From: Actinomycetota bacterium
GTDB lineage: Bacteria; Actinomycetota; Geothermincolia; Geothermincolales; RBG-13-55-18
NCBI GenBank assembly: GCA_040757835.1
Contig: JBFLWJ010000004.1
Span: 1 to 64,000 of the forward strand
Direction of reading: 5' to 3'
DNA: 64,000 nt
Positions 44,113 through 52,821 of the stretch are shown one piece after another (position 1 is the first letter of the stretch; each line of letters opens with the position of its first letter). The translations under genes and the position numbers were made by a program. The notes under the pieces were generated by a model that worked only from the letters and a program-made list of their open reading frames with translations, ran no database searches and was not told the DNA's origin.

Positions 44113-44440
44113 TTACTTAGCCTCGACCTCACAGACCTCCCCGGCCCTTTTCCTGCCGGATATCTTCTGCCGTATGATCAGCAGACTGGGAAGCACTAAG
44201 ATGGAGCCTATCGGCGCGGCAAGAAGGCCAACCGCGGTCATCCAGCCGAGATGCCTCGGAAAGACCACGTTGGAGAGACCCAATATCCCGTATACCCCCG
44301 CCGTGGTCAGCGCGCCTGCTGCCGGGGCGCGGCCCACATCGAGGACCTTTGTCCGGACCGACTCCTCGAGGATCATCCCATGCTCGTCGTGCTGTTCCCT
44401 GAAACGGTGGGTAATGTGGATACCTTGCTTGCCGATATAA
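44113..44440 (-). pseudogene. C-terminal remnant of an RND/MMPL transporter
   Basis: Read leftward the frame gives HITHRFREQHDEHGMILEES, VLDVGRAPAAGALTTAGVYG and then FPRHLGWMTAVGLLAAPIGS ILVLPSLLII, which is the last pair of membrane helices of RND-family (MMPL-like) exporters with its preceding RFRE loop. Upstream of about 44440 an in-frame TGA and loss of similarity show that the first 700 or so residues are gone. An internal ATG at 44376 would give an 87-residue piece of no likely use. Confidence 0.7.
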
Positions 44441-44514
44441 TGTCAGCAAGAGGAGCGTATGTGAGAGAATCCGAATAGCATGGTGGCGGCACGAAAGGTC
44501 AGGAGGTGTGCGGC

Positions 44515-45366
44515 ATGGGTTTTTTTCAGGGGAAGACGGCTATCGTGACCGGGGCGGGTTCCGGCATCGGCAGGGCGCTGGCCCTGGCGCTAGCTGACGC
44601 CGGCTGCAGGGTGGTGATAACGGACATCGTCCAGGAGCGTATCGATGCGGTCCTGGAGGAACTCAAGGCCAGGGGCGCCGACTGCGGCGGCTACCGCGTC
44701 GACCACTCGCGGCGCGAGGAGGTCGCGAGCTTCGCCGGCGCCTTCTTCTCCGCGTGGGACCACGTGGACATCCTGTGCAGCAATGCCGGGGTCGGCCACG
44801 GGGGCAGGTTCGAGGAGACCCCCCTCGAGGACTGGGACTGGGTCCTGGGGGTGAACCTCTTCGGCGCCATCTACATGCTCCACAGCTTCGTCCCCAGGAT
44901 GATCGAGCGCGGGCAGGGCTCCATATTGCTCACCGCCAGCGACGCCGGCCTCTATTCCATCCCCTGCATGTCTCCCTACAACACCAGTAAGCACGCGGTC
45001 TTCGGCCTGGGCGAGACGCTGCGCATGGAGCTTATCACCCACAACATCAAGGTCAGCGTGCTCTGCCCGGGGTTCATCGATACCAGGATCATAAGCGACG
45101 GCAGGATATACCTCTACAACAGCAGCGGGAAGAGTTCCAAGGAAGAGATAGTGGCGTTCTACAAGAAACAGGGGGTGGACCCCTCCATCGTGGCCGCGGC
45201 AGCCCTGCGCGGGCTGGAGAAGGACAAGGGCATCATCCTGGCGCCCCCCTCCCATTCCCTTCCTCAGTTCATCCTCTTCCGCATCTCGCCCTCGCTCTAC
45301 TACCGCCTCTTCCGCTTCCTGTGGAAGAAGGGGTTCATCCACAAGATCTTCGGCGCCAAGCCCTGA
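44515..45366 (+). CDS. Short-chain dehydrogenase/reductase
   Basis: An SDR of 283 residues: TGAGSGIGRALALALADAGC at the cofactor site, CSNAGVGHGG in place of NNAG, and YNTSK as catalytic pair. Asp after strand two (VITDIVQ) points to NAD(H). The C-terminal SPSLYYRLFRFLWKKGFIHK is basic and hydrophobic, as in SDRs acting on lipids or steroids, and resembles the end of the SDRs at 18056 and 49166. AGGAGGT ends seven bases before ATG 44515. Substrate unknown. Confidence 0.88.
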   Translation: MGFFQGKTAIVTGAGSGIGRALALALADAGCRVVITDIVQERIDAVLEELKARGADCGGYRVDHSRREEVASFAGAFFSAWDHVDILCSNAGVGHGGRFEETPLEDWDWVLGVNLFGAIYMLHSFVPRMIERGQGSILLTASDAGLYSIPCMSPYNTSKHAVFGLGETLRMELITHNIKVSVLCPGFIDTRIISDGRIYLYNSSGKSSKEEIVAFYKKQGVDPSIVAAAALRGLEKDKGIILAPPSHSLPQFILFRISPSLYYRLFRFLWKKGFIHKIFGAKP

Positions 45367-45391
45367 AGGCCGGCGGAGGCCCGGGGAGAAG

Positions 45392-45495
45392 GTGTACGAA
45401 AAGATCCCGGGGTACTGGCTCGCCTAATACCTTGAAGCGTGGGCGCAGCGCGGCCCGGAGGTGAAGTTCCCTGCCGACGGCCGTCTAACGCACCG
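45392..45495 (+). other. Possible decayed coding fragment
   Basis: After the SDR gene a frame from GTG 45392 reads VYEKIPGYWLA, a TAA stop, then YLEAWAQRGPEVKFPADGR in the same frame. The composition looks protein-like on both sides of the stop, which suggests a decayed gene piece. No family could be named. Confidence 0.25.
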
Positions 45496-45521
45496 ACCAG
45501 CCGGCGGCGGTATCGGACGTG

Positions 45522-46133
45522 TCACGGCCTGCGGTCGGTGACGAAGTCGGCGAAGACGTCGACGACCGAGTAGATGTCGTCCTCCCCGGCGAACCAGTCA
45601 AGCTTGAGGAACTCGACATATGCCAGGATGAAATGAAACCCTAGGATGCAGGCGACCGCCGAAAGGGTGCTCACGTCCTCGTTTATCTCTCCACGCTGCT
45701 TGGCCTTCTCGATGATGGCCGAAAATAGTTCGTAGATTGACTGGAAGGTGTCCCGGATGTCCTCGCGGAGGTCTTCGTCACCCATGACATCGAGGGCCTG
45801 GAAGATGAGTTTGACCTTCAGCGGGTGCTCTTCGAGGTAGGTGAGGAAGTTCCTCTCGCTCATCTTCAGGAAGGTCCGGATGTCATCCATGGGAGGAGCG
45901 GACCGGCCCAGGGCCTCGAACAGCTCGTGGTGTGCCTGCGTTACGGCCTCGCGGTAGAGTTCCTTCTTGTTCTCGAAGTAGAGGAAGAGAGTGCGCTCGG
46001 AGACCCCCGCCGCCTGGGCGATCTCCTTGGTCGTGGCCCAGTGGTAACATTTCCCTCCGATCACCTCGGCGGCGGCATCGAGTATCTGCTTGCGGCGGAT
46101 TTCAGCTCCGGGCCTTTTCGCCTTTTCGGCCAT
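45522..46133 (-). CDS. TetR-family repressor (next to acyl-CoA synthetase operon)
   Basis: A 203-residue TetR regulator. The helix-turn-helix is TKEIAQAAGVSERTLFLYFE near residues 33-52; the rest is the all-helical ligand-binding domain. GGAGGT precedes ATG 46133; the adjacent GTG is less likely. A 20-bp palindrome lies just upstream (46153-46172), in the gap shared with the divergent acyl-CoA synthetase operon. It probably controls both directions and responds to a fatty-acid-like ligand, as many TetR proteins beside such genes do. Confidence 0.88.
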   Translation of the reverse strand: MAEKAKRPGAEIRRKQILDAAAEVIGGKCYHWATTKEIAQAAGVSERTLFLYFENKKELYREAVTQAHHELFEALGRSAPPMDDIRTFLKMSERNFLTYLEEHPLKVKLIFQALDVMGDEDLREDIRDTFQSIYELFSAIIEKAKQRGEINEDVSTLSAVACILGFHFILAYVEFLKLDWFAGEDDIYSVVDVFADFVTDRRP

Positions 46134-46152
46134 CACACACCTCCAGATATAA

Positions 46153-46172
46153 ATAAGTAAGTGATTACTTAT
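46153..46172. promoter_or_regulatory. TetR operator palindrome
   Basis: ATAAGTAA-GTGA-TTACTTAT is a perfect 8+4+8 palindrome between the divergent TetR gene and the acyl-CoA synthetase operon, about 20 bases before the TetR start. Size and position are those of a TetR autoregulatory operator. Confidence 0.75.
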
Positions 46173-46336
46173 ATTAGGAATAGCACATCCACAAGGCGTT
46201 GTAAATATTCATTTATGTGTTATTTAAGCGGGTATTCAGGCAATTACGCTTCATACTTGACCACAATAGCGATATTTTGTTAAATTAGCAAAATATAGTG
46301 AAGACTATACTCGATTGCATGGCGGCAGGAGTACAG

Positions 46337-48064
46337 ATGAACCGGGAGAAGCTGCGAAAATACCGCCAGGTGCTGTTCATCGCCTGGCGAGGCCTGCGCA
46401 GCGGGGCGCTGTTCCTCGCGGATGAGATGCGCCGGGGGACGCTGCCCGAGAACCTGCTCTCCATCCTAAGGGCACGGGGCCTCTCCATAGCGGCCGACAT
46501 GTCCCATGCCGAGCTCCTGGAGGAGAGGGCGGAGAAGATCGGGGAGAGGACGTTCCTCGAGTTCAAGGACTGGTCCTTCACCTATTCCGATATGGACCGC
46601 AACGCCAACCGCGTCGCCAACTTCCTGCGCGGGATGGGAGGAGGCCCCGGCGACGGGCTGGCGGTGATCATGAAGAACTCTCCCCGCTGGCTGGACGTCT
46701 TCTTCGGTTTGGAGAAGCTCGGGATGTACGCCGTGCCGGTGAACGTGGCCCTGCGGGACGACCAGCTCGCGTATATAATCGACAACTCCGACGCCCGTTT
46801 CGTCGTCATCGACCACGACCTGCTGCCGCACTACCTGGCGGTCGCGGACAGGCTCGGAAAGGTCGAGAGGGTCATCGTGAACGCGCGGGGCGCGCCCCCG
46901 GGACCCTCGCTGCCCGCCGGCATGGCGGACCTGGAAGATGCTTACGGGCCGGGAAGCGACGCGTCGAAACCGCCCGTGGGCTATGACCCGGACGACTTGA
47001 TGATCATCATGTATACCTCCGGCACCACGGGGCTTCCCAAGGGGGTTGTCTACCGCTACGGTAACTCCGGCGTGAAGATGGTCTCGATCATGAGCCGGTT
47101 CTTCCTTGACCGCAACGATGTCTACTACACCTGCTACCCCCTCTTCCACGCCAACGCCCTCTTCCTCACCGTCACGCCCTGCCTGCACGCCGGGTGCAGG
47201 GTCGCGCTGGGCGAGAGGTTCAGCGCGAGCAGGTTCTGGGACGAGATGCGGCGCCACCGCGTGACCATCTTCAACGGGCTGGGCGCGGTGATGCCCATCC
47301 TGATGAAGCAGCCCGCCAGGCCCGACGACGGCGAAAACAGCGTCCGCGCGGTGCTCTCGGCCGGCTGCCCGGCGGGCATGTGGGAGGCGTTCGAGTCCCG
47401 TTTCGGCGTCCGCATCTACGAGGCTTACGGCGCGGTGGACGGCGCGGGGGTGGTCCTCATCAACCTGGGGACCGGGCCGGTGGGCTCCATGGGCAAACCG
47501 CTCGGCTCCAAGTGTCGCATCGTGGACGGAGAGGGCAACGACGTCCCGGCGGGGGCCCCGGGCGAGCTAATCAGTTACGTGGGCAACCGCCCCAGCGCCG
47601 TCGAGTATTACCGCAACGCGGAGGCGTCGAGCGACAAGGTGCGGGGCGGCTGGCTGCACACCGGCGACCTCGTCTACAGGGACGACGGGGGCTACATCTA
47701 CTTTCTGGGGCGCAACACCGAGTCGATGCGCTGCAGGGGCGAGAACGTCTCCGCATACGAGGTCGAGCAGGCGATATTGAAGCACCCCGACGTGCTGGAA
47801 TGCGCGGTATACGCCGTTCCTTCCGAGCTGGCCGAGGACGAGATCATGGTTACGCTGGTGCCCCTGGAGGGAAAGACCATCGACCCCGGGCGCCTGGCGG
47901 AGTTCCTCGCCGATAGACTGGCGAAGTTCGCCATCCCCAGGTACTACCGGGTCGTTTCCGGGCTTCCGAAAACTGAGACGCACCGCGTCATCAAGAAAGA
48001 GCTGGAATCTCTGGGCGTGACGGAAGACACGGTCGACATGGCGAGCGGGGAGAGCCGCGGGTGA
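46337..48064 (+). CDS. Fatty-acyl-CoA synthetase (AMP-forming, FATP-like)
   Basis: A 575-residue adenylate-forming ligase that activates a carboxylic acid, probably a long or very long chain or steroid-like one, to its CoA thioester. The AMP motif is IMYTSGTTGLPKG, followed by YEAYGAVDGAGV and the hinge region GWLHTGDLVYRDDGGYIYFL. FLGRNTESMRCRGENVSAYEVE resembles FATP/CaiC-type enzymes. ATG 46337 has AGGAG five bases upstream; starts at 46298 or 46319 would add residues without homology. The stop overlaps the hydrolase gene, so the three genes to 50014 form an operon. Confidence 0.9.
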   Translation: MNREKLRKYRQVLFIAWRGLRSGALFLADEMRRGTLPENLLSILRARGLSIAADMSHAELLEERAEKIGERTFLEFKDWSFTYSDMDRNANRVANFLRGMGGGPGDGLAVIMKNSPRWLDVFFGLEKLGMYAVPVNVALRDDQLAYIIDNSDARFVVIDHDLLPHYLAVADRLGKVERVIVNARGAPPGPSLPAGMADLEDAYGPGSDASKPPVGYDPDDLMIIMYTSGTTGLPKGVVYRYGNSGVKMVSIMSRFFLDRNDVYYTCYPLFHANALFLTVTPCLHAGCRVALGERFSASRFWDEMRRHRVTIFNGLGAVMPILMKQPARPDDGENSVRAVLSAGCPAGMWEAFESRFGVRIYEAYGAVDGAGVVLINLGTGPVGSMGKPLGSKCRIVDGEGNDVPAGAPGELISYVGNRPSAVEYYRNAEASSDKVRGGWLHTGDLVYRDDGGYIYFLGRNTESMRCRGENVSAYEVEQAILKHPDVLECAVYAVPSELAEDEIMVTLVPLEGKTIDPGRLAEFLADRLAKFAIPRYYRVVSGLPKTETHRVIKKELESLGVTEDTVDMASGESRG

Positions 48065-49140
48065 GCGCGAAGGCAAGGGCGCTCAACGCCATCGGAGGGA
48101 TCCCGGACCGAATGCTCCTGGGCATCCCCGACGTGACCGTCGGGAAGACCTCGGTGGAGCGCGAGACGTATCTCCGGCGGCTCGCCTTTTACGACCCCGA
48201 CTCCTGGGACCCAGAGCGGAAGCCGTTCTTCCGCCTGCCCGACGGGCCTCCCGCCAGCGAGGTCGTCGAGTCCACGCCGTTCCTCACGGGGCGGCGCGAC
48301 CTCTTCCGCTACCCGAGCCGTTACTCCCCCCGCAACCCCGAGTTGAGGGACCGCTTCAACTCCCGGCTGGAGGACCTCTCGGGCTATCTCCACCTCTGGC
48401 GCCACGACGGTTCCGCGGACCGGCCGCTCGTCCTGGTCATCCACGGGCTGATGATGGGAGGGCCGGCTAAGGCGCGGCGCATGTTCAGGATAGACACGCT
48501 CTTCCAGCTCGGCCTGGACGTGGCCCTCCACACCCTGCCCGGCCACTGGCGGCGGAGTAACCACCCCTGGTTCCAGCGGCTGCTGAGCCCCGCCGACGTG
48601 CCCCTCACGGTGGAGCGCCTGGCCCAGAACATCCACGACCTCCACTCCGCCCTGATCCTCCTGAGGCACACGGGCTACGGGAACATCGGGATCATCGGGG
48701 CGAGCATGGGCGGTTTCTCGGCGGCGCTCTACGCGGCACAGGTCAGCGGCGGGCCCGACTTCATGTTCATGGCCGTTCCGGCCGTCGCGGTCACCAACTA
48801 CCTGAGACCCAGGCAGCGCCGCTTCGGGTTCCCGGTCGACGATGCGCTCGCCCGCTCTACGGGCCGCGCCCAGGAGCTGTGCTCGCCGCTGTACCTCGAG
48901 CCCCGTTTCGACGTGGGGCGCATCAGGGTGGTGGCCCACGCGGGCGACCGGGTCTGCGACGTGCGGGACACGAGGCGCTGGATAAAGAGATGGGGGATCG
49001 AGGACTACGCGGAGGTGACGGGCGGCCATTTTCTCTACCTGGACAAGCGGGCCCGGGGAGAGGCCTGGTACGGGCTCTTGAGGGAACACGGCTATATCGG
49101 GCGGGGGAAGCCACAGGCAAAGGCCCTGTCTCTGGCCTGA
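48061..49140 (+). CDS. Alpha/beta-hydrolase
   Basis: A 359-residue protein. LVLVIHGLMMGG forms the oxyanion strand and GASMGG the nucleophile elbow (serine near 220); TGGHFLYLD supplies a likely catalytic histidine. A long N-terminal segment (about 120 residues) precedes the hydrolase core. GTG 48061 overlaps the synthetase stop by four bases, so the genes are translationally coupled. A thioesterase or esterase acting on the same substrate class is plausible. The length and motif order are unlike well-known esterases. Confidence 0.78.
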   Translation: MSAKARALNAIGGIPDRMLLGIPDVTVGKTSVERETYLRRLAFYDPDSWDPERKPFFRLPDGPPASEVVESTPFLTGRRDLFRYPSRYSPRNPELRDRFNSRLEDLSGYLHLWRHDGSADRPLVLVIHGLMMGGPAKARRMFRIDTLFQLGLDVALHTLPGHWRRSNHPWFQRLLSPADVPLTVERLAQNIHDLHSALILLRHTGYGNIGIIGASMGGFSAALYAAQVSGGPDFMFMAVPAVAVTNYLRPRQRRFGFPVDDALARSTGRAQELCSPLYLEPRFDVGRIRVVAHAGDRVCDVRDTRRWIKRWGIEDYAEVTGGHFLYLDKRARGEAWYGLLREHGYIGRGKPQAKALSLA

Positions 49141-49165
49141 CGTTTGAGGAGGAAAGGTGAGGCGG

Positions 49166-50014
49166 ATGGAGATCCCGGGCAGGAAGGCCTTGATCACCGG
49201 CGCGGCGAGCGGCATCGGCAAGGCGACGGCCCTCGCCATGGCGGAACGCGGCGCCAGGCTGTTTATCACCGACATCAACGCGCGGGGGCTCGAGGAGACG
49301 CGGCGCCAGATCGAGGACCGGGGCGGAGAGGTGTGCTTTTCAATGCCCCTGGACATCTCGGATCACGCCGCGGTCAGGAAGATGGCGGATGAGGTCCATG
49401 CCGGGTTCGGCCCGCTGGACATCCTGGCCAACATCGCCGGGGTGGCGCTGTTCTCCCAGGTGGAAGACATGACCCACGCGCAGTGGGAGCGCATAGTGAA
49501 CGTGAACCTCTGGGGGCCGTACCATGCCATCGAGTGCTTCGTCCCCGAGATGGTCCGCGCCGGTAAGGGCGGCCACCTGCTGCTCGTCTCCTCTACCGCG
49601 GGGATAATAGGGCTTCCCTGGCATGTCGCGTATGCCGGCACCAAGCACGCACTGGTGGGGAGCGCGGAGGTGCTGCGCTATGACCTGAGAAAGCACGGCA
49701 TCGGCGTCAGCGTCATCCTGCCCGGCGCCGTCAACACTGGCCTGGTCCAGACGGTGGTCATCAACGCGGACGCGGACGCCTGCGAGAGGGGGCGCAGGCT
49801 GTTCAGCCGGCACGCCATAAGCCCCGAGAAGGTCGCCGGCCTGATCGTCGGCGCCATCGAGAAGAACAGGTACATGGTCATCACGTCCCCGGACATCAAG
49901 CTGCTGTATCTCCTGAAGAGAACGTTCCCGCCGCTGTACCACTTGGTCATGCGTATTATGACCTGGCTTGTGGACATGGTCCTTACGAGAGACAGCCTGC
50001 CTACTCGACCCTAA
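49166..50014 (+). CDS. Short-chain dehydrogenase/reductase
   Basis: An SDR of 282 residues, third gene of the acyl-CoA synthetase operon. TGAASGIGKATALAMAERGA is the cofactor motif; NIAGVALFSQ stands for NNAG and YAGTK for YxxxK. The C-terminus (IKLLYLLKRTFPPLYHLVMR) is membrane-associating in character. ATG 49166 is used; a GTG at 49157 sits closer to AGGAGG and could add three residues. It probably oxidises or reduces a hydroxyl or keto group on a lipid-like substrate. Confidence 0.87.
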   Translation: MEIPGRKALITGAASGIGKATALAMAERGARLFITDINARGLEETRRQIEDRGGEVCFSMPLDISDHAAVRKMADEVHAGFGPLDILANIAGVALFSQVEDMTHAQWERIVNVNLWGPYHAIECFVPEMVRAGKGGHLLLVSSTAGIIGLPWHVAYAGTKHALVGSAEVLRYDLRKHGIGVSVILPGAVNTGLVQTVVINADADACERGRRLFSRHAISPEKVAGLIVGAIEKNRYMVITSPDIKLLYLLKRTFPPLYHLVMRIMTWLVDMVLTRDSLPTRP

Positions 50015-50081
50015 GGCAGGCTTTCCGGGGCCGTCCCACTGCATCATGGAACAACGGCGGGAGAGTAAGATCGGCACCCCG

Positions 50082-50846
50082 TCACAGAGACCGCACGAAA
50101 TCCAGGATGGCCCTGCTCACTTCCTCGGGCTTCTCCATGGGGGAGAGGTGTCCGGCGTCGGCGATGTCCACGTGGACGGCGCCCGCTATGTGCTCGGCCA
50201 GGAACGCGCCGTACTTCACCGGGGTCATCTTATCGTCGGACCCGGTCAGGACGAGGACGGGCACCGCGATCTCGCCGAGGCGCTCCATGACATCGAAAGT
50301 ATCGCAGGCCGTGAAATCCCCCCTGGTGACGGCGGGGGGGCACGCGGCCATGGCGTCCACGATGGGCTTCACCAGGGACGGGTCCGTCTGCTCGGAGGCG
50401 CTGAAGGCGTAGGACGCGTTTATAAAACCCTCGAAGTCCTTCTCCAGGGTCTCGAAGATGAGCGGCATCACCCGCAGCCTGGCCCCCGAGTTCACCAAGA
50501 TGCCGGCCTCGTACTTTCCGGGCGAGTCCAGGAGGAGCTGCAGCACGATGGCGCCTCCGATGCTCAGGCCGCAGGGGATGACCCTAGGGGCGGCGATGGA
50601 TGCGATGAAGTCCTCGAGGGACGCCGCGTAGTCCTCGACGCGGTCCATGCCCCCGCCGCCGCTCGCGCCGTGCCCCGGCAGATCGACGGCGATGGTGTTG
50701 GAGTGGTCCGTGAGGGCCTCCACCTGCGCGCGCCAGAGGACGCTCGTACCGCCCGACCCGTGGATGAACACGATGGTGGGCAGGTCCGGGTCCATCGGCC
50801 AGCGGCCCGCGGTGAAGCTGATGCCGGTCTCGTTCGACTCATACAT
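50082..50846 (-). CDS. Alpha/beta-hydrolase (esterase/lactonase type)
   Basis: A compact 254-residue hydrolase with the complete catalytic set: HGSGGTSVLW (oxyanion), GLSIGG (nucleophile serine near 97), TGSDDKMTP (acid) and DAGHLSPMEKPEEV (histidine). It resembles the MhpC/BioH/3-oxoadipate lactonase group. It is convergent with the SDR gene. The substrate cannot be inferred. Confidence 0.87.
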   Translation of the reverse strand: MYESNETGISFTAGRWPMDPDLPTIVFIHGSGGTSVLWRAQVEALTDHSNTIAVDLPGHGASGGGGMDRVEDYAASLEDFIASIAAPRVIPCGLSIGGAIVLQLLLDSPGKYEAGILVNSGARLRVMPLIFETLEKDFEGFINASYAFSASEQTDPSLVKPIVDAMAACPPAVTRGDFTACDTFDVMERLGEIAVPVLVLTGSDDKMTPVKYGAFLAEHIAGAVHVDIADAGHLSPMEKPEEVSRAILDFVRSL

Positions 50847-50885
50847 CTCAAGGGACAGCTTAGCATTTTCGGAGGGCGTGTTCTA

Positions 50886-51053
50886 TCAGACGTCGCGGAC
50901 GCGGGCCGCCCACCTGCGCAGCGACTTGCCCATTGTCTGTGTGCCTCCGCCTTCGCACACCACGGTTACGGCCCTCTCCGCGTCGGCGATCCCCGTGCTC
51001 CTTCCCGTCCAGGCCAGCACCTCGTCTAAGCCTTCAAGGCTCCCGGCTGGGTT
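50886..51053 (-). other. Possible C-terminal gene fragment
   Basis: Between the hydrolase and MinD-type genes a minus-strand frame of 55 codons without a start reads AERAVTVVCEGGGTQTMGKS then LRRWAARVRDV and a stop. It looks like the C-terminus of a lost gene, family unknown. No intact gene is present in this gap. Confidence 0.25.
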
Positions 51054-51080
51054 TTATCACCTTGCCGGCAGCCTCACGGT

Positions 51081-51959
51081 TCAACCCGTCGCGACCGCCG
51101 TGCGTTCTTCTATTACCAGGGCGAGGCGCCTTAAAGGCTCCTCTACCTCGGGCGGCACGTTCCCCACCGGGGGCCGTCTACCACGCAAGGCTTCCACCAC
51201 TTCCCCCGAGAAAGGAATCTCGGCCGCCACCTCGATGCCGAGTTCTCCGCACCTTTTTCTTATGCGGTCAGCCAGCTCGGGCACGATGTCGCACTTGTTT
51301 ATGCCCGCGATGGTGGGGATGCCGAAGTGCTCTGCCACCTGCAGGATCCTCTCCAGGTCGTGCAGGCCCGATAGTGATGGCTCGGTGATGATAAGGGTCA
51401 GGTCGGCGCCGCTCAGGGAGGCGATCACGGGGCATCCCGTGCCGGGCGAACCGTCCACGATGACCAGTGGGAGCCCCGCTTCGTGGGCGGTCAACTGGGC
51501 TTCCATCCTCACCCTGGTAACCACCTTCCCCGAGGCTTCCTCTCCCACCGCGAGTTCGGCTCCCACCATGGGACCATAAGGGGTCATGCCCCTGTAAACC
51601 TGCGCCCCGTCCGTTTCGAAGAAGTCGACGGCTTCCTCCGGGCATACAAAACCGCATACCCCGCAGCCCTCACAGCGAAAGGCATCAACCCGGTAGGGGT
51701 CACCGGTCGTAATGGCGCCGAATCGGCAGCTCTCGGCGCAAGCCCCGCAGGCGGTGCACAGATCGGGGTCTATCCGTGCTTTGCGGGATACCTTGAGCGG
51801 GAAAGAGTCATCCGTTTGTGGTGATAGCAGGAGGTGGAGGTTGGGCGCTTCCACGTCGCAGTCTGCCAGCACGACGGGTTTCAGCAGCTGCGCCAGGGAC
51901 GCCGTGACCGTGGTCTTTCCCGTTCCCCCCTTACCGCTCAACACTACAAGCTGTTTCAT
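51081..51959 (-). CDS. MinD-type ATPase with inserted 2x[4Fe-4S] ferredoxin domain
   Basis: A 292-residue P-loop ATPase. The deviant Walker A SGKGGTGKTT (8-17) has the double-lysine signature of the MinD/Mrp class. Two ferredoxin motifs, CTACGACAESC and CEGCGVCGFVC, are inserted at about residues 60-110, then IVDGSPGTGCPV continues the ATPase core. Such proteins occur in tandem in anaerobes with NifX-like proteins and are thought to handle Fe-S or metal cofactors; the exact target is not known. ATG 51959 is two bases downstream of the paralogue's stop. An upstream extension is rejected because it would bury the P-loop. Confidence 0.88.
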   Translation of the reverse strand: MKQLVVLSGKGGTGKTTVTASLAQLLKPVVLADCDVEAPNLHLLLSPQTDDSFPLKVSRKARIDPDLCTACGACAESCRFGAITTGDPYRVDAFRCEGCGVCGFVCPEEAVDFFETDGAQVYRGMTPYGPMVGAELAVGEEASGKVVTRVRMEAQLTAHEAGLPLVIVDGSPGTGCPVIASLSGADLTLIITEPSLSGLHDLERILQVAEHFGIPTIAGINKCDIVPELADRIRKRCGELGIEVAAEIPFSGEVVEALRGRRPPVGNVPPEVEEPLRRLALVIEERTAVATG

Positions 51960-51960
51960 C

Positions 51961-52821
51961 TCACACGCTCCCCCTTCCGACCATGGGTGTGATCCGCTCG
52001 TACAGGGAATAGAAGGTGCGCTGCCACTCCTCACCGGTATCCACAAGGTTGATCCCGCTCGAGGTGAGGCGTGCCGTTTCCATGGAGAAGGGTATGGAGA
52101 GGGCTATCTCCAGCCCGTGCTCCGCGCAGAACCTCTTGACCTCGGTGTCGCCCGGTATGTCCTTGTTCGCCACCACCAGCGAGGGCACGCCCAGCTCCTC
52201 CGCCATCTTCACCGCCATGAGCAGGTCATGCAGGCCGAAGGGGGTAGGCTCGGTCACCATCAGGCAGACGTCTGAACCTTGCACCGTGGTCATGGCCGCG
52301 CAGCCGGTCCCCGGCCCGCAGTCGACCACGTTCACGACCCCGGGATCGAGGCGTTCCTTCATCGCCGCGATGATCGGGCTGGCTTTGGGCTCTCCTATCT
52401 CCAGGACTCCATGCGTGAAACCCATGCCCTCGGGGGTCCGGCCCCGCTCAATAGTACCTATAACGCGTTCTTCCTCGCTGATGGCTTTGAGAGGGCATAT
52501 CATCGTGCATCCCCCACACCCGTGGCACAGCTCATCGAAGAGCAGCACGCGCGCGGGCGTCGTGGCCAGCGCCCCGTACGCGCAGAAGGAAGAGCACTCG
52601 CCGCATCGGTCGCACAGTTCTTCATCGATGCGGGGGATGGAGATGGTCACGTCCTCCCGTTCCGAGATGGCGGGCTTGACGAAGAGATGGCCGTTCGGCT
52701 CCTCGACGTCGGCGTCGGTGAGCGCCGTTTCCAACCCCGCCCGGTGCAGCGCAAGGGCCAGGTTCACGGCCACCAGGGTCTTGCCGGTCCCGCCCTTGCC
52801 GGCGGCCACGGCTATTACCAA
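51961..52821 (-). CDS. MinD-type ATPase with inserted ferredoxin domain, paralogue
   Basis: A 286-residue paralogue of the adjacent ATPase. AGKGGTGKTLVAVNLALALH is the Walker A region. Ferredoxin motifs CDRCGECSSFC and CHGCGGCTMIC follow near 65-105, and VDCGPGTGCA near 150. TTG 52821 is chosen because GAGGAGG lies just upstream and the protein then starts directly at the P-loop strand. The frame stays open for 150 codons upstream, but that is the shadow of the NifX-like gene, whose end it overlaps by seven bases. The pair may form a heterodimer. Confidence 0.87.
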   Translation of the reverse strand: MVIAVAAGKGGTGKTLVAVNLALALHRAGLETALTDADVEEPNGHLFVKPAISEREDVTISIPRIDEELCDRCGECSSFCAYGALATTPARVLLFDELCHGCGGCTMICPLKAISEEERVIGTIERGRTPEGMGFTHGVLEIGEPKASPIIAAMKERLDPGVVNVVDCGPGTGCAAMTTVQGSDVCLMVTEPTPFGLHDLLMAVKMAEELGVPSLVVANKDIPGDTEVKRFCAEHGLEIALSIPFSMETARLTSSGINLVDTGEEWQRTFYSLYERITPMVGRGSV

